DNA of 64,000 nt from contig NZ_NEVN01000004.1 of NCBI RefSeq assembly GCF_002261475.1, forward strand, positions 620,001 through 684,000, read 5' to 3'. The translations under genes and the position numbers were made by a program. The DNA is from Bordetella genomosp. 5. GTDB lineage: Bacteria; Pseudomonadota; Gammaproteobacteria; Burkholderiales; Burkholderiaceae_B. A model generated the notes under the pieces. The model had not been told where the DNA came from. It ran no database searches and worked only from the letters and a program-made list of their open reading frames with translations. Of the stretch, positions 34,845-49,102 are shown in pieces (the stretch's first letter is position 1; every line of letters starts with the position of its first letter).

Positions 34845-35372
34845 ATGCCTGGGAATCACAGCGTGAAAAGCAATCTGATCGCGTCTTCGGCGCACCTGGC
34901 CAGCGGGCGCGCGCCCGATCTCTCCGAGGTCGAGTTCGGCCTCATGATCGCGAGCCACGCGTTCGACCGCTGGACGGTGCGCTGCATGGCGGCGGCGGGC
35001 CTGCCCGATCTCACGCCGACCGACGTCATGGTCATGCACCACGTCTATCACCGCGAGCGTCCCAAAAAGCTCGCCGACATCTGCTTCACGCTCAACGTCG
35101 AAGACACGCACATCGTCAACTACGCGCTCAAGAAGCTCGAGCGGCAGGGCGTGGTGCGGGGCGAGCGCAGCGGCAAAGAAGTGTTCTACAGCGTCACGCC
35201 GGAAGGCGCGGCCTATATCGAGCGGTACGCGGCCATCCGCGAGCAATGCCTGATCGACGGCATGGAAGCCGGCGCGGGTCGCGGTCTGGAGTTCACGCGC
35301 CAGTTGGCCAACACGCTGCGCGCGCTGTCCGGCCTGTACGATCAGGCCGCGCGGTCGGCGACGTCGCTCTGA
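34845..35372 (+). CDS. MarR-like winged-helix transcriptional regulator
   Basis: This 175-residue protein has a MarR-like winged helix-turn-helix: LTPTDVMVMHHVYHRERPKK, then LADICFTLNVEDTHIVNYAL as recognition region, and the wing GVVRGERSGKEVFYSVT. It lies 73 bp upstream of the fused 5-oxoprolinase gene in the same direction, so it probably controls that enzyme, the divergent TRAP operon, or both. The start at ATG 34845 has a weak ribosome site. The effector is unknown. Confidence 0.82.
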   Translation: MPGNHSVKSNLIASSAHLASGRAPDLSEVEFGLMIASHAFDRWTVRCMAAAGLPDLTPTDVMVMHHVYHRERPKKLADICFTLNVEDTHIVNYALKKLERQGVVRGERSGKEVFYSVTPEGAAYIERYAAIREQCLIDGMEAGAGRGLEFTRQLANTLRALSGLYDQAARSATSL

Positions 35373-35445
35373 AGAATCCGTCGGCCGCCGCCGCGGCGGC
35401 CGCGCATGCAGCTGAGCTGCGCTATTCCTACATTCCGAGGGTGTT

Positions 35446-39078
<3,633 letters not shown>

Positions 39079-39080
39079 CC

Positions 39081-40100
39081 CTACAGCACGATCGTCTGCG
39101 CCGGCAGCTCCTGACGATCGTGCACCGCCAGCGTTACCTGGCCACCGTCCATGCGAAAGCAGGCGGTGGCCAGCGTGTTTTCGTCGTCCGGATCGTCGGG
39201 CGCGCGGCGCAAGATCGGCAACGGCCCGCCGTCATCGTGCAACAACGCAATCAGATCGCTCGGCTGTGCCATGCCGCCCCAGACGTCCAGTGCGCGCTCG
39301 GCCTTGTCGTGGCGGGCGCGTGACGAGTCGCTCACGACCTGAGCCTGCCGGGTGCTGCCGGCGTGCACCAGATGATTGGTGTGTACGTAGCCGCGCCCGA
39401 TTTCCAGCACCGAGCATGCGGCGGGCGCCGCCTCCACGCTGTAGAGCCGCTGATCGTGTGCCGAGCCCAGCAGGTGATGAAAGCCGCCCGCGCGCGGCGC
39501 GTCGCGCAGCAGGGTCAGCGCGTCGGGCAGGGTGGCGCAGTCGAGCACGGCGCGCGCCAGCAGCATGCGCGGCACGCCGGCATGGCGCTGGCGGATGCGC
39601 AGATTGTTGATGGTCTGGACCAGCCCGGCCCGGTTGGCGGCGAAGGTGTGCCCCGGCAGCGAGCCGGGATAGTAGAAGCTGACGTAGCCCGGCGCGTCGT
39701 CGGGCTGCACATCGACCAGCTGGCAGCGGCCGTACAGCCAGGGATCGCCGTCCTCGTTATGCGCGATCCAGCGCACCCCGCCGGCGTCGCGCAGCGCGAT
39801 CGACGTGCAGCCGTCGGTGGTCTTGTGCAGCAGGTCGCCCCGGCAGTGCCAGAGCAGCACGTCATCGAGCGGCAACCGCAGACCCTCGGCCAGCCCTTCG
39901 AGCTCTTCCCAGATCGCGGGCAGGCGCAGCTGCGCCGTGTCGGCCAGGCTTTCGAGATAGGAATGGCCGCGCCACGGGCGCAGCGCCTGCCAGGTACGGC
40001 TCTGGTCGAGATACGGTTCCATGATCGGGCGCGCGAGCTTGCCCAGCGCCGCGCCGATCTCACGGCGGGTACCACGGATGGAGACAGGCTTGAACGGCAT
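39081..40100 (-). CDS. C45-family acyltransferase / Ntn hydrolase
   Basis: This 339-residue protein of the C45 (penicillin acyltransferase-like) family would cleave itself before a Cys to expose an N-terminal nucleophile. The probable cleavage site is G-C in TTDGCTSIALRDAGG, followed by WIAHNEDGDPW, the family oxyanion region. The precursor lead of about 95 residues fits. Family members hydrolyse or transfer acyl groups on amines; the substrate here is unknown. It is convergent with the oxoprolinase gene and divergent from a glutamine-type ABC transporter, all consistent with amide/acyl amino-acid metabolism. GGAGG precedes the ATG. Confidence 0.85.
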   Translation of the reverse strand: MPFKPVSIRGTRREIGAALGKLARPIMEPYLDQSRTWQALRPWRGHSYLESLADTAQLRLPAIWEELEGLAEGLRLPLDDVLLWHCRGDLLHKTTDGCTSIALRDAGGVRWIAHNEDGDPWLYGRCQLVDVQPDDAPGYVSFYYPGSLPGHTFAANRAGLVQTINNLRIRQRHAGVPRMLLARAVLDCATLPDALTLLRDAPRAGGFHHLLGSAHDQRLYSVEAAPAACSVLEIGRGYVHTNHLVHAGSTRQAQVVSDSSRARHDKAERALDVWGGMAQPSDLIALLHDDGGPLPILRRAPDDPDDENTLATACFRMDGGQVTLAVHDRQELPAQTIVL

Positions 40101-40300
40101 GGCAGACCTCCGGGTTGTCGATTCATTGTAGGGGCGCCAGGCGGCGTGCGCGTTCGGCCTGAATATTCGTTACAGCATCGCAGGCGCGGCAAGCTGCGCT
40201 AAGATCTTCGGAGCCCCTCGGCCCCTGGCTGAACGAGGCGATGCAATCCAGGCGCCGCAGGCGCGGCGTCGCGGACATAACCAGAGTGAGGAGACTTTCC

Positions 40301-41053
40301 ATGTTCAAGCGTAGTGTTGCTGCGTTGTTGCTGGGGTTGTCGACTTCGGTGGCGGGCGTCACGTCCACCGCTCAGGCGCAGGGGCGTGAATTGGTGGTGG
40401 CCACCGACACCGCGTTCGTGCCGTTCGAGTTCAAGCAGGGAAGTACCTACACCGGCTTCGATATCGACCTCTGGGAAGCCATCGCCAAGGAGCTCAAGCT
40501 CAAGTACAAGCTGCAGCCGATGGACTTCAACGGCATCATCCCGGGCCTGCAAACCAAAAACATCGACGTGGCGCTGGCCGGCATCACGATCCGCGACGAC
40601 CGCAAAAAGGTCATCGACTTCTCCGATCCCTACTACGAAAGCGGCCTGGCAATCCTCGTCAGCGAGAAAAACACCGATATCAAATCGGCCGCCGATCTGG
40701 CCGGCAAGTCGGTCGCCGTCAAGACCGGCACCGCCACGGTCGACTATCTGCGCGCGCAGGTCCCCAAGGCGCAGCTGCGTCTGTTCCCCAACATCGACAA
40801 CGCCTACCTCGAGCTCGCCACGGGCCGGGTCGACGCCGCCGTGCACGACACGCCCAACGTGCAGTACTACGCCAACACCGCGGGCAAGGGCCGCGTCAAG
40901 GTCGCGGGCACCCTGAAGAGCGGCGATTTCTACGGCATCGCCTTTCCCAAGGGCAGTGCGCTCGTGCCGGAGGTCAACAAGGCCCTGGCCACGCTCAAGT
41001 CCAACGGCCAGTACGACGCGATCTACACGAAGTGGTTCGGCAAGAAGCCCTGA
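40301..41053 (+). CDS. glnH: amino-acid ABC transporter substrate-binding protein (GlnH-like)
   Basis: This 250-residue periplasmic binding protein belongs to family 3. A signal peptide ends in STAQAQG. The mature part has [16 protein letters not shown], the signature [14 protein letters not shown], ligand-binding [16 protein letters not shown] and [16 protein letters not shown]. It is most like glutamine-binding proteins, but specificity should be regarded as likely polar amino acid. GAGGAG lies before the ATG. It is first in a three-gene operon with the permease and ATPase. Confidence 0.9.
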   Translation: MFKRSVAALLLGLSTSVAGVTSTAQAQGRELVVATDTAFVPFEFKQGSTYTGFDIDLWEAIAKELKLKYKLQPMDFNGIIPGLQTKNIDVALAGITIRDDRKKVIDFSDPYYESGLAILVSEKNTDIKSAADLAGKSVAVKTGTATVDYLRAQVPKAQLRLFPNIDNAYLELATGRVDAAVHDTPNVQYYANTAGKGRVKVAGTLKSGDFYGIAFPKGSALVPEVNKALATLKSNGQYDAIYTKWFGKKP

Positions 41054-41136
41054 GCGCAGCGCAACGGTACTGACGGCGCGTCCCGCCGGTCCATCGTGGG
41101 CCGGTCGGGGGCCGCCTTCGTTCGAAGGGGACGCTC

Positions 41137-41793
41137 GTGGAATTCGACTGGTCCGTTATCGAAAATGCCTTGCCCAGCCTGATCGAGGGCACGCGCATGA
41201 CCGTGTACATCACCACGCTGGGTCTGGTCGGGGGCGCGTTGCTGGGCGCCCTTACCGGCGTCGTGCGAGCCTACGGCAACAGGGCGCTGGGCCTGCTGGC
41301 GCTCACCTACGTCGCGGTGATCCGCGGCACGCCGATCGTCGTGCAGGTGATGTTCATCTATTTCGCGCTGCCGCTGATGTTCGACATCCGGGTCGACCCG
41401 GTGATGGCCGCGATCGCCACGCTCATGATCAACTCCGGCGCCTACATCGCCGAGATCGTGCGGGGCGCGCTGCTGTCGGTGCACAAGGGGCTGCGCGAGG
41501 CAGGGCAGGCCATGGGCCTGCCTTTCTACAAGATCCTGTTCTACATCATCGGGCCCATCGCGTTCCGGCGCATGATCCCGCCGCTCGGCAATCAATGCAT
41601 CATCAGCCTGAAAGACTCTTCGCTCTTCATCGTGATCGGCGTTGCCGAACTCACGCGCCAGGGGCAGGAGATCATGGCCAGCAACTTCCGCGCGGTCGAG
41701 ATCTGGTCGGCGGTGGCCATCATCTATCTGATCCTGACCGGCATGATGGCGCTGGGCCTGCGGCTGCTCGAAACCAGGATGCGCATACTATGA
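41137..41793 (+). CDS. glnP: amino-acid ABC transporter permease (GlnP-like)
   Basis: This 218-residue permease of the His/Glu/Gln/Arg type has five helices. It starts with a GTG preceded by [29 protein letters not shown] is the EAA loop that contacts the ATPase. [18 protein letters not shown] is the family N-terminal signature. Its stop overlaps the ATPase start (ATGA). Confidence 0.93.
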   Translation: MEFDWSVIENALPSLIEGTRMTVYITTLGLVGGALLGALTGVVRAYGNRALGLLALTYVAVIRGTPIVVQVMFIYFALPLMFDIRVDPVMAAIATLMINSGAYIAEIVRGALLSVHKGLREAGQAMGLPFYKILFYIIGPIAFRRMIPPLGNQCIISLKDSSLFIVIGVAELTRQGQEIMASNFRAVEIWSAVAIIYLILTGMMALGLRLLETRMRIL

Positions 41794-42518
41794 GCATGGT
41801 CGAGTTCGACAACGTCATCAAGCGCTTCGGCGAGACCACGGTGCTCGACGGGATCTCGCTCGCGATCGACGCGGGCGAGGTCGTGGTGGTGGTCGGGCCC
41901 TCGGGGTCGGGCAAGTCCACCTTCCTGCGCTGCATCAATGTGCTGGAGACCATCGACGACGGCGATCTGCGCGTCGACGGCCTCAGCGTGCGGGGCTCGG
42001 CGCGCGAGGTGCGCGAGATCCGGCGCGAGGCCGGCATGGTGTTTCAGCAGTTCAATCTGTTCCCACAAATGACCGCCTTGCAGAACGTGATGTTCGGGCC
42101 GGTGCACACGCGCGACATGAGCCGCGACGAAGCCCACGAGCTGGCTCTGGATCTGCTGGCCAAGGTGGGGCTGTCAGAGCGGGCGGGGCACTATCCCGCG
42201 GAGCTCTCGGGCGGACAGCAGCAGCGCGTGGCCATCGCCCGGGCGCTGGCGATCCGGCCCAAGCTGATGTTGTTCGACGAGCCCACGTCGGCGCTGGACC
42301 CCGAGCTGCGGCACGAAGTGCTCAAGGTGATGCGTGACCTGGCCGAAGAGGGCATGACCATGATCGTGGTCACGCACGAAATGGAATTCGCGCGCAAGGT
42401 CGGCAGCAGGCTGCTGTTCATCGACGGCGGCAAGATCGCGCACGACGGTGCGCCGGCCGCGCTGTTGAGCGACCCGCCGAGCCAGCGGCTGCGGGACTTT
42501 CTGCAGCACGTGAGCTGA
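41790..42518 (+). CDS. glnQ: amino-acid ABC transporter ATP-binding protein (GlnQ-like)
   Basis: This 242-residue ATPase has Walker [11 protein letters not shown]-loop [18 protein letters not shown], signature [15 protein letters not shown], Walker [15 protein letters not shown] and H-loop VTHEMEFA. This pattern is diagnostic of polar amino-acid transporters. It is coupled to the permease by a 4-bp overlap. No nitrogen-type sigma54 promoter is visible upstream of this operon. Confidence 0.94.
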   Translation: MSMVEFDNVIKRFGETTVLDGISLAIDAGEVVVVVGPSGSGKSTFLRCINVLETIDDGDLRVDGLSVRGSAREVREIRREAGMVFQQFNLFPQMTALQNVMFGPVHTRDMSRDEAHELALDLLAKVGLSERAGHYPAELSGGQQQRVAIARALAIRPKLMLFDEPTSALDPELRHEVLKVMRDLAEEGMTMIVVTHEMEFARKVGSRLLFIDGGKIAHDGAPAALLSDPPSQRLRDFLQHVS

Positions 42519-42545
42519 GCGAAGCGCGCGAGCGGGGCGACCCGC

Positions 42546-44834
42546 TCAGCCCTTCACGCGCACGATCTTCTGTACCTGGGGTACGTGGCGGATGGCGCGG
42601 ATGACCTGGGCCAGGTGCTTGCGGCTGTCGACCTGCACCGTGAGGTGCAGCGAGACCGTGGATACCGCATCGTCGTGCATCGTGACGTGCACGATGTTGG
42701 CGTCGGCCGCGGTGACCTCGGCGGCCAGACGGCCGAGCACGCCGCGCTCGTTGCGCGTGACGATGTCCAGGCGCGTGGCCAGGTGCTTGGCGGTGTGGCT
42801 GTCCCACGCCACCGTGACCCAGCGCTCGGGCTCACGGGCGCGCTGGCGCGCCGCCACGGGGCAGTCGTCGATATGCACGACCAGGCCGTGGCCCAGACGC
42901 ATGCCGGCGATGATGGGATCGCCGGGCAGCGGGCCGCAGCACGGAGCCAGCTGCACGGCCTGGCCCTCGTTGCCCTGGATCAGGATGGGCGCGCTGCGGG
43001 CCGAGGTGATTTCGTCGACGGCCGCGGCGGTGGTGGCCACCAGCGCGTGCTCCGGCGCGAAGCGGCGCGCCACGACGGCGGCGAGACGCTTGCCCAGGCC
43101 GATGTCGGCCAGGATCTCGTCGCGCGACGAGGCACCGCTGCTGCGGGCCAGCTTTTCCCACATCGGATCGTCGGCGGGCGCGAGCGGCAGGTGCAGCTCC
43201 TGCAGGGCCTGCGTGAGCAGGCGTTCGCCGAACGCGACCGATTCTTCGTATTTGACCGTGCGCAGGTAATGCCGGATCTCGGAGCGGGCGCGGCCGGTGC
43301 GCACGTAGTTGAGCCACTGCGCGTTGGGGCGCGAGGCGGGCGAGGTGATGATCTCGACCGCGTCGCCGCTGTTGAGTTCGGTGCGCAGCGGCACGAACTC
43401 GTTGTTGATCTTGGCCGCGACGGCCTGGTTGCCGATGTCGGTGTGGATGGCGTAGGCGAAATCGACCGGCGTAGCTCCGCGCGGCAGCGAGATGATCTTG
43501 CCGCGCGGCGTGAAGACATACACCGCGTCCGGGAACAGGTCGACCTTGACGTGCTCGAGGAACTCGCCCGAATCGCCGGTCTGGCTCTGGATGTCGAGCA
43601 GCGACTGCAGCCATTGGTGCGTGCGCTTCTGCAGCTCGTTGAGCGTGAGGTCGGCTTCTTTGTAGAGCCAGTGCGAGGCCACGCCTTCTTCGGCGATGTG
43701 ATGCATGTCGCGCGTGCGGAACTGGAATTCCACCGGCGTGCCATACGGGCCGACCAGCGTCGTGTGCAGCGACTGGTAGCCGTTCACCTTGGGGATGGCG
43801 ATGTAGTCCTTGAACTTGCCCGGCACCGGCCGGTAAAGCTGATGCAGCGTGCCCAGCGCGAGGTAGCACTCGGGCAGCGTGTGCACGATGACGCGGAACC
43901 CGTAGATGTCCAGGACCTCGGAGAAGGTCTTTTTCTGGTCGGCCATCTTGCGATAGATGCCGAACAGCGTTTTTTCGCGGCCCGTGACCTCGGCCTCGAT
44001 GCCGGCGGCGGGCAGGGCGGCGCGCACGGCGTCCTCGATCTTGCTGATCACTTCGCGGCGGTTGCCGCGCGCGGCCAGCACGGCCTTGTACAGCACCTGA
44101 TAGCGATTCGGATACATCGCCGCGAAGCACAGATCCTGCAGTTCGCGGAACAGCAGGTTCAGGCCGAGGCGATGCGCGATGGGCGCGTAGATCTCGAGCG
44201 TCTCGCGCGCGATGCGGCGGCGCTTCTCGGGATTGACCGCGTCCAGCGTGCGCATGTTGTGCAGGCGGTCGGCCAGCTTGATGAGGATGACGCGCACGTC
44301 GCGCGCCATCGCCAGCAGCATCTTGCGAAAGCTCTCGGCCTGCTGCTCGGCCTTGGTGGCGAAATCGAGGCGGTCGAGCTTGGACAAGCCATCGACCAGT
44401 TCGGCCACCTCGGGGCTGAAGCGCTCGGCCAGCTCCTGCTTGGTGACGCCCTGGTCTTCGATCACGTCGTGCATGAGGGCGGCCGACAGCGCATTGGCGT
44501 CGAGTTTCCAGCCCGCACAGATCTCGGTGACGGCGATCGGATGGGAGATGTAGGGGGCGCCGCTGGCGCGGAACTGGCCCAGGTGGGCCTGATCGGCGAA
44601 GCGATACGCCTCGCGCACCCGTTCGACCTCTTTCGGATCGAGGTAGGTGCTGATGATCTCGGTGAGGGGAGCGAGCGAGGCGACCGGCAGCGCGGCCGCC
44701 TGTGCGGCCTCTTCAGCCGCCTGCGCCTGGGGCAGGGCCGCGTTTTTTTTCGGGCTGCGCCGGCCCAGTCGAGAGCCGGCGCGCAGCGCCGCGAGCAGTC
44801 CTGAAGATGCGTACTTCAGTCCGGGAAAAGCCAT
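42546..44834 (-). CDS. spoT: bifunctional (p)ppGpp synthetase/hydrolase SpoT
   Basis: SpoT makes and degrades the alarmone (p)ppGpp. The 762-residue product has an intact HD hydrolase domain ([31 protein letters not shown]), the synthetase domain ([40 protein letters not shown]), a TGS domain ([24 protein letters not shown]), and a C-terminal ACT domain. All hydrolase motifs are present, so it is the bifunctional form and not RelA. The first 55 residues are a variable Ala-rich lead. It is the last gene of gmk-rpoZ-spoT. GGGAGG precedes the ATG. Confidence 0.96.
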   Translation of the reverse strand: MAFPGLKYASSGLLAALRAGSRLGRRSPKKNAALPQAQAAEEAAQAAALPVASLAPLTEIISTYLDPKEVERVREAYRFADQAHLGQFRASGAPYISHPIAVTEICAGWKLDANALSAALMHDVIEDQGVTKQELAERFSPEVAELVDGLSKLDRLDFATKAEQQAESFRKMLLAMARDVRVILIKLADRLHNMRTLDAVNPEKRRRIARETLEIYAPIAHRLGLNLLFRELQDLCFAAMYPNRYQVLYKAVLAARGNRREVISKIEDAVRAALPAAGIEAEVTGREKTLFGIYRKMADQKKTFSEVLDIYGFRVIVHTLPECYLALGTLHQLYRPVPGKFKDYIAIPKVNGYQSLHTTLVGPYGTPVEFQFRTRDMHHIAEEGVASHWLYKEADLTLNELQKRTHQWLQSLLDIQSQTGDSGEFLEHVKVDLFPDAVYVFTPRGKIISLPRGATPVDFAYAIHTDIGNQAVAAKINNEFVPLRTELNSGDAVEIITSPASRPNAQWLNYVRTGRARSEIRHYLRTVKYEESVAFGERLLTQALQELHLPLAPADDPMWEKLARSSGASSRDEILADIGLGKRLAAVVARRFAPEHALVATTAAAVDEITSARSAPILIQGNEGQAVQLAPCCGPLPGDPIIAGMRLGHGLVVHIDDCPVAARQRAREPERWVTVAWDSHTAKHLATRLDIVTRNERGVLGRLAAEVTAADANIVHVTMHDDAVSTVSLHLTVQVDSRKHLAQVIRAIRHVPQVQKIVRVKG

Positions 44835-44857
44835 GCCTGCCGCCTCCCCGGCCGTGA

Positions 44858-45061
44858 TCAGGTCGGGACTTTACGCAGCATTTCCAGGCCGGTGAGGCCG
44901 GAAGCGATTTCGCGCAGCGCGGTCACCGTGGGCTTGTCCTTGCTGTCCAGGCGCGGGGCGTGGCCCTGAGCCAGCTCGCGGGCGCGGTACGTGGCGGCCA
45001 GCGTGAGCTTGAAACGATTGGGGATCTGATTCAGACAGTCTTCGACAGTGATACGGGCCAT
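44858..45061 (-). CDS. rpoZ: DNA-directed RNA polymerase omega subunit
   Basis: This 67-residue omega subunit helps assemble RNA polymerase and forms part of a ppGpp-binding site. It begins [33 protein letters not shown], the family's full N-terminal helix pair, and ends with the [10 protein letters not shown] segment. It lies between gmk (39 bp) and spoT (23 bp) in the standard order. Confidence 0.97.
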   Translation of the reverse strand: MARITVEDCLNQIPNRFKLTLAATYRARELAQGHAPRLDSKDKPTVTALREIASGLTGLEMLRKVPT

Positions 45062-45100
45062 GGAGAAATACCTGATGCTGACGGGTGATAGGGGATCGCT

Positions 45101-45733
45101 TCAGTGTGCGGCCGGGATGCCGAGTTGTGCGAACAACTGGGAATTTCGGACAGCCTGAGACGAAAAACGTAGCCGTGCGGCGCTGACGATCTGGTTCAGC
45201 TCCGCGAGGGCTACGCTAAATTCTTGATTAATAATAACATATTCGCATTCAGGCGCGTGGGCGATTTCGCCCCCCGCCGCCAGCAGGCGGCGCGCGATCA
45301 CTTGCGGGGCATCCTGGCCGCGCGCCTTCAGGCGCGACTCGAGCTCTTCGATCGAGGGCGGCAGGATGAAAATCCCGATCGCGTCGGGGTAACGCTGGCG
45401 CACCTGGCGCGCACCCTGCCAGTCGATCTCGAGCAGGACATCCTGGCCGGCCTTGGTGGCGGCGTCGATCCGGTCGCGCGGCGTGCCATAAAAGTTGCCA
45501 TGCACCTCGGCCCATTCGAGCAACTGCTGGCCTTCGCGCATCTCGTTGAACGCCTCGGGCGTAACGAAACGATATTCGCGGCCATCCTCTTCACCCGGAC
45601 GCGGCGCGCGCGTGGTGCAGGAAATCGACAGCACGATGGACGGGTCGCGGTCGAGCAGAGCGCGGACCAGGCTGGATTTGCCGGCGCCACTGGGGGCGAC
45701 GACCATGAAAACATTGCCGGAGTGAGCGGACAT
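45101..45733 (-). CDS. gmk: guanylate kinase
   Basis: This 210-residue enzyme converts GMP and ATP to GDP and ADP. It has P-loop APSGAGKSS (residues 13-21), the GMP-binding segment [17 protein letters not shown], and [12 protein letters not shown]. The start ATG 45733 (MSAHSGNVF) matches the family N-terminus. A GTG 16 codons upstream is in frame, and neither has a strong ribosome site. It heads the gmk-rpoZ-spoT operon; the yicC gene often found upstream is absent here. Confidence 0.95.
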   Translation of the reverse strand: MSAHSGNVFMVVAPSGAGKSSLVRALLDRDPSIVLSISCTTRAPRPGEEDGREYRFVTPEAFNEMREGQQLLEWAEVHGNFYGTPRDRIDAATKAGQDVLLEIDWQGARQVRQRYPDAIGIFILPPSIEELESRLKARGQDAPQVIARRLLAAGGEIAHAPECEYVIINQEFSVALAELNQIVSAARLRFSSQAVRNSQLFAQLGIPAAH

Positions 45734-45825
45734 GGAGCGGAAAACACACGGAACGAGAGGCGAAGCATAGCAAATCGGCACGGATCGCGGCGCGCCGGCC
45801 CCGTGCGGAAGGCTACGCCAAGGTG

Positions 45826-45863
45826 TTGCAAGGCTGGAGCAAAATCGTCACCGGCGCTTGCAA
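45826..45863. promoter_or_regulatory. inverted repeat between gmk and the dehydrogenase gene
   Basis: TTGCAAG (45826-45832) and CTTGCAA (45857-45863) form a perfect 7-bp inverted repeat with a 24-bp spacer in the divergent gmk/SDR region. Flanking GGTG and CACC nearly extend the dyad. Possible operator; the binding protein is unknown. Confidence 0.35.
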
Positions 45864-45922
45864 TGCACCCGCGACCTTTGGGGTAGGATGGCGCGGTTAC
45901 AAATCTACCGCTGGAGCGATCC

Positions 45923-46708
45923 GTGAATTCCCAAACGTCTGAAACGCCCGAGATCCCGGTTGCCCGGGTCGCCCTGGTCACTGGCGCGGGGACCGGCATC
46001 GGCCGCGCCGTCGCGCTCGAGTTCCTGGCCCAGGGATATCGGGTCGTGCTCGCCGGACGGCGCCGCGAGCCGCTGGACCAGACCCGCATCGCGGCGGGCG
46101 AAGATGGCGTGCGGGCGCTGGTGGTGCCCACCGACGTGACGCGCGAAGAATCCGTGCGCGAGCTGTTCGAAACGACGCAGCGCGAGTATGGCCGCCTGGA
46201 TGTGCTGTTCAACAATGCCGGGCGCGGCGCGCCGGCGGTGCCGATCGAGGATCTGCCGATCGAGACCTGGCGCGAGGTGGTCGATACCAATCTGAACGGC
46301 ATGTTCTTCTGCGCCCAGGCCGCGATCCGGCTGATGAAGGCCCAGAATCCGCGCGGCGGACGCATCATCAACAACGGCTCGATCTCGGCGCATGCGCCGC
46401 GGCCGTATTCGATCGCGTATACGGCCACCAAGCATGCCGTGACCGGCCTCACCAAGTCGATTTCGCTCGACTGCCGTCAGTACGACATCGCCTGCGGTCA
46501 GATCGATATCGGCAATGCCGCGACCGACATGACCGAGCGCATGGCCAAGGGGGTGCTCCAGGCCAACGGCACGACCTCGGTCGAGCCGCGCATGGACGTG
46601 GCGCACGTGGCGCACGCCGTGGTGGCCATGGCCAAGCTGCCGCTCGACGCCAATGTTCAGTTCATGACCATCATGGCGACCAACATGCCGTTCGTCGGCC
46701 GCGGCTGA
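45923..46708 (+). CDS. short-chain dehydrogenase/reductase
   Basis: This 261-residue NAD(P)-dependent oxidoreductase has the classical SDR cofactor motif [16 protein letters not shown], and the catalytic Ser (NGSISA) with YTATK. AGRRRE after beta-2 favours NADPH. It starts with GTG after GGAG at 45913-45916. It is divergent from gmk. The substrate is unknown. Confidence 0.9.
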   Translation: MNSQTSETPEIPVARVALVTGAGTGIGRAVALEFLAQGYRVVLAGRRREPLDQTRIAAGEDGVRALVVPTDVTREESVRELFETTQREYGRLDVLFNNAGRGAPAVPIEDLPIETWREVVDTNLNGMFFCAQAAIRLMKAQNPRGGRIINNGSISAHAPRPYSIAYTATKHAVTGLTKSISLDCRQYDIACGQIDIGNAATDMTERMAKGVLQANGTTSVEPRMDVAHVAHAVVAMAKLPLDANVQFMTIMATNMPFVGRG

Positions 46709-46720
46709 GCCAGGCCGCGG

Positions 46721-48100
46721 TCAGGCCTGGGGCCAGGGCGTGCCGGAAAAGCGCAGGCTCTCGGCCAGGTCGACCGACTTCAGCGCAAACGATGCGCTGC
46801 CATCCCAGGCGAACGGGCGGCTCGCATCGCACGCGAGCGGCTCGGCCGGCAGGCCCCACGGCCCGCCACAGGATGGGTCGGCGGGCTCGGCGTCTGCATG
46901 CGGCGGCAGGCCGCCCGTCAGGGCCGCAAGCGCCAGGCCGCCCAGCATGACGGGGCCGTTCACCAGCAGCGACACGACGCCGGCCATCGCCGGCTGCCAG
47001 GCGGGGGCCGGGGATGTCCGGCTCGGCGCGTCGGCGTGCATCGTGCTCCACGGATGCACTTCGGCCTCGCCCTCCTGAACGAACGCAATGCGACGCCGGC
47101 CCTCGGCGTCGGTCTGCATGCGCAGCACCTGGCGGCTCAGCACGCGCCGATGTTCGGTGACGACGCCGTCGCTCAACGAGGTTTCGCTCTCGCAGACGAA
47201 TTGATTGCCCGTGAAAGACAGGGTGAGCGAGTGCAGGGTGGGGGCGGCGGGCAAGCCGTCGTCCTGATCGACGCCGAGCGGACGCGGCGCCTTGAGCTGC
47301 AGCATCGGGAAGTCGCCCACGAACTCGAAGTCTTCGCGCTGCGTGCCCGGATAGGCAAGGGCCAGCGCAGGCAGGATCAGTCTGTCCAGCAGCAGGTGCG
47401 GCGAGATCAGCATGGCCGCCGGCTGCTTGTCGGCGATCACGCTGGCCATCACCTGCTGCTTGAGGTGTCCGCCCGGGCGGCCGTTGGTCATGGCCAGAAT
47501 GGCGAGCACGCCGTCGCCGCGCGCCGGCCGGTCGGCATAGGCGTAGCTGATGGTGGTGGGCTTGAGCCAGGCGTGCGGCGCGTCGGTGCGCGGCGGATCG
47601 AGCGCGATGGTGGCGAGCGCATGTCGGAAGGCCCCGGCATGGGTGGCGATCCAGTCGTGCAACGAGGATTCGACCATGGAACGCCCCATCAGCCCGCACA
47701 GCGCGCCGAGGTCCGTGCGTTCGATATGGAAGGCGGCTTTGTCGTCGTCGCGATCGCTCCGGATCCGCAACGTGTGACCTTCAGCCTCGGCCACGTAGGC
47801 CAGGCTGACCGACACCGTGACCGAGCCATAAAAAGTCTGGATGCGGTCGGCGTGCCGCATGCTGGCATGCAGGATGGGAATCTGCAGGAAGATCCGATCC
47901 GCCCCGCCGCCGGGCACGATCTGCCATGCGCCCAGCGTGCCCTCGACGGAAATTTCTTCACCGTAGGCCGAGGAAAATTGCCGCGGCGCAGGTTGCCCGG
48001 CCGCGATGCGCGCGTTCAGATGCGAGATCTCGACGGCGTATACCAGGTCCCAGCCCAGGGTCGGGACGCCCCGGCGGGGCGCTTGAAGAAGTGAACTCAT
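46721..48100 (-). CDS. P47/TULIP-like lipid-binding-domain protein
   Basis: This 459-residue protein starts TLGWDLVYAVEISHLNARIA, which resembles the start of Clostridium P47 and related TULIP-fold proteins; beta-rich, aromatic stretches continue through residue 400 (for example FYGSVTVSVSLAYVAEAEG). TULIP proteins bind lipids in a hydrophobic tunnel, and P47 is encoded in botulinum orfX toxin clusters. There is no signal peptide and no clear membrane segment except a hydrophobic patch near residues 400-415 (GVVSLLVNGPVMLGGLALAAL). The start at ATG 48100 is the best fit to the family. It is divergent from a two-component system. The family call is from pattern resemblance only. Confidence 0.62.
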   Translation of the reverse strand: MSSLLQAPRRGVPTLGWDLVYAVEISHLNARIAAGQPAPRQFSSAYGEEISVEGTLGAWQIVPGGGADRIFLQIPILHASMRHADRIQTFYGSVTVSVSLAYVAEAEGHTLRIRSDRDDDKAAFHIERTDLGALCGLMGRSMVESSLHDWIATHAGAFRHALATIALDPPRTDAPHAWLKPTTISYAYADRPARGDGVLAILAMTNGRPGGHLKQQVMASVIADKQPAAMLISPHLLLDRLILPALALAYPGTQREDFEFVGDFPMLQLKAPRPLGVDQDDGLPAAPTLHSLTLSFTGNQFVCESETSLSDGVVTEHRRVLSRQVLRMQTDAEGRRRIAFVQEGEAEVHPWSTMHADAPSRTSPAPAWQPAMAGVVSLLVNGPVMLGGLALAALTGGLPPHADAEPADPSCGGPWGLPAEPLACDASRPFAWDGSASFALKSVDLAESLRFSGTPWPQA

Positions 48101-48149
48101 GCTTGTGTGCCAACTGCGCTGGAGCCCCCGTTGGTGGGGCGCTGTAACA

Positions 48150-48174
48150 AACGTTATCATCGCCAGATAGCGTT
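48150..48174. promoter_or_regulatory. inverted repeat between the P47-like gene and the two-component genes
   Basis: AACGTTATC-N7-GATAGCGTT is a 9-bp-arm inverted repeat with one mismatch, about 50 bp before the P47-like start and 125 bp before the response-regulator start. It is the obvious candidate binding site for the AraC-type response regulator, controlling one or both directions. Confidence 0.5.
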
Positions 48175-48298
48175 TTGATCTGCGAGGTTTGCTGGAATGC
48201 AGGACAGGTTTGCCGCAAGGAAAAATATTCGTGCGGCGGCAGGAGAGATGTCTGTCGCAGTGCGTCCGGCCGCGGGCCGCCGTGGAAGAATGCGCGGC

Positions 48299-49102
48299 AT
48301 GAATGACGCCCCCGATCCGCTGGCACCCGGCCAGCTTGCCGGCTTGCGCGTGCTCGTCGTCGAGGATCGCCCCGAAGACCGCATGCTGCTGGTGGACTTC
48401 CTGACCAGCCAGGATTGCCGGGTCTATGTGGCCGAAGACGGCAACGACGGCTATCGGAAGGCGCTGCTGGTGCAGCCCGACATCATCCTGATGGATGTCA
48501 CGATGCCGGTCTGCGATGGCGTCGCGGCCTGCCGCCTGTTGAAGGCCGACCGGGCCACGCACGGCATCCCGATCATCTTCCTGACGGCGGCGGTGTTGCC
48601 CAACGAGCGCGTGGCGGGCCTGTCGGCCGGCGCGGTCGATTACGTGACCAAGCCGTTCGACTTCGAAGAGGTGCGCCTGCGCCTCCTGATTCATCTGCGG
48701 GTGGCGCCGGCGGCGCCGCCCGAGCCGCGCCCGGAAGAGGGCATGTCGGCGGCCGCCGCCGGCGCCTCGCTCGACGGCGTGCTGTTTCGGGCCGCGCGCA
48801 AGCTGCTGCGCGAGCGGCTGGACCACACGCCGGAGTTGATGCCGCTGGCGCAGGCGCTGGGCACCAACGCACGGCGCCTGAACCAGGCGTTCCGCCGCTG
48901 CGCGGGCACCACCGTGTTCGAGTTTTTGCGTGAAGAGCGCATGCGCGAAGCGCGCCGCCTGTTGTGCGAGACCGGCCTGGATATTCAGGCGATCTCGCAG
49001 GCGGTGGGCTACGGCAACCGCGGCAATTTCTCCACGGCGTTTCGCGAGCGTTTCGGTATGCCGCCGACGGCGTTGCGCCAGGAGTCGGATCCGCATGCCT
49101 GA
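48299..49102 (+). CDS. response regulator with AraC-type DNA-binding domain
   Basis: This 267-residue protein has an N-terminal receiver domain with phospho-acceptor D66 (IILMDVTMPVCDG) and conserved K118 (YVTKPFDFEE). A C-terminal AraC helix-turn-helix pair follows (LAQALGTNARRLNQAFRRCAG; ETGLDIQAISQAVGYGNRGNFSTAFRERFG). Several in-frame ATGs lie upstream back to 48197, but codons before 48290 include many AGG, AGA and AAA, unlike this genome, so the start at 48299 is preferred. It overlaps the hybrid kinase gene by 8 bp and is probably its output. Confidence 0.85.
   Translation: MNDAPDPLAPGQLAGLRVLVVEDRPEDRMLLVDFLTSQDCRVYVAEDGNDGYRKALLVQPDIILMDVTMPVCDGVAACRLLKADRATHGIPIIFLTAAVLPNERVAGLSAGAVDYVTKPFDFEEVRLRLLIHLRVAPAAPPEPRPEEGMSAAAAGASLDGVLFRAARKLLRERLDHTPELMPLAQALGTNARRLNQAFRRCAGTTVFEFLREERMREARRLLCETGLDIQAISQAVGYGNRGNFSTAFRERFGMPPTALRQESDPHA

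Noticed and set aside
42585-44804. Open frame of about 740 codons antisense to spoT
   Set aside because: No ribosome site and no domains; mirror of SpoT codon bias.
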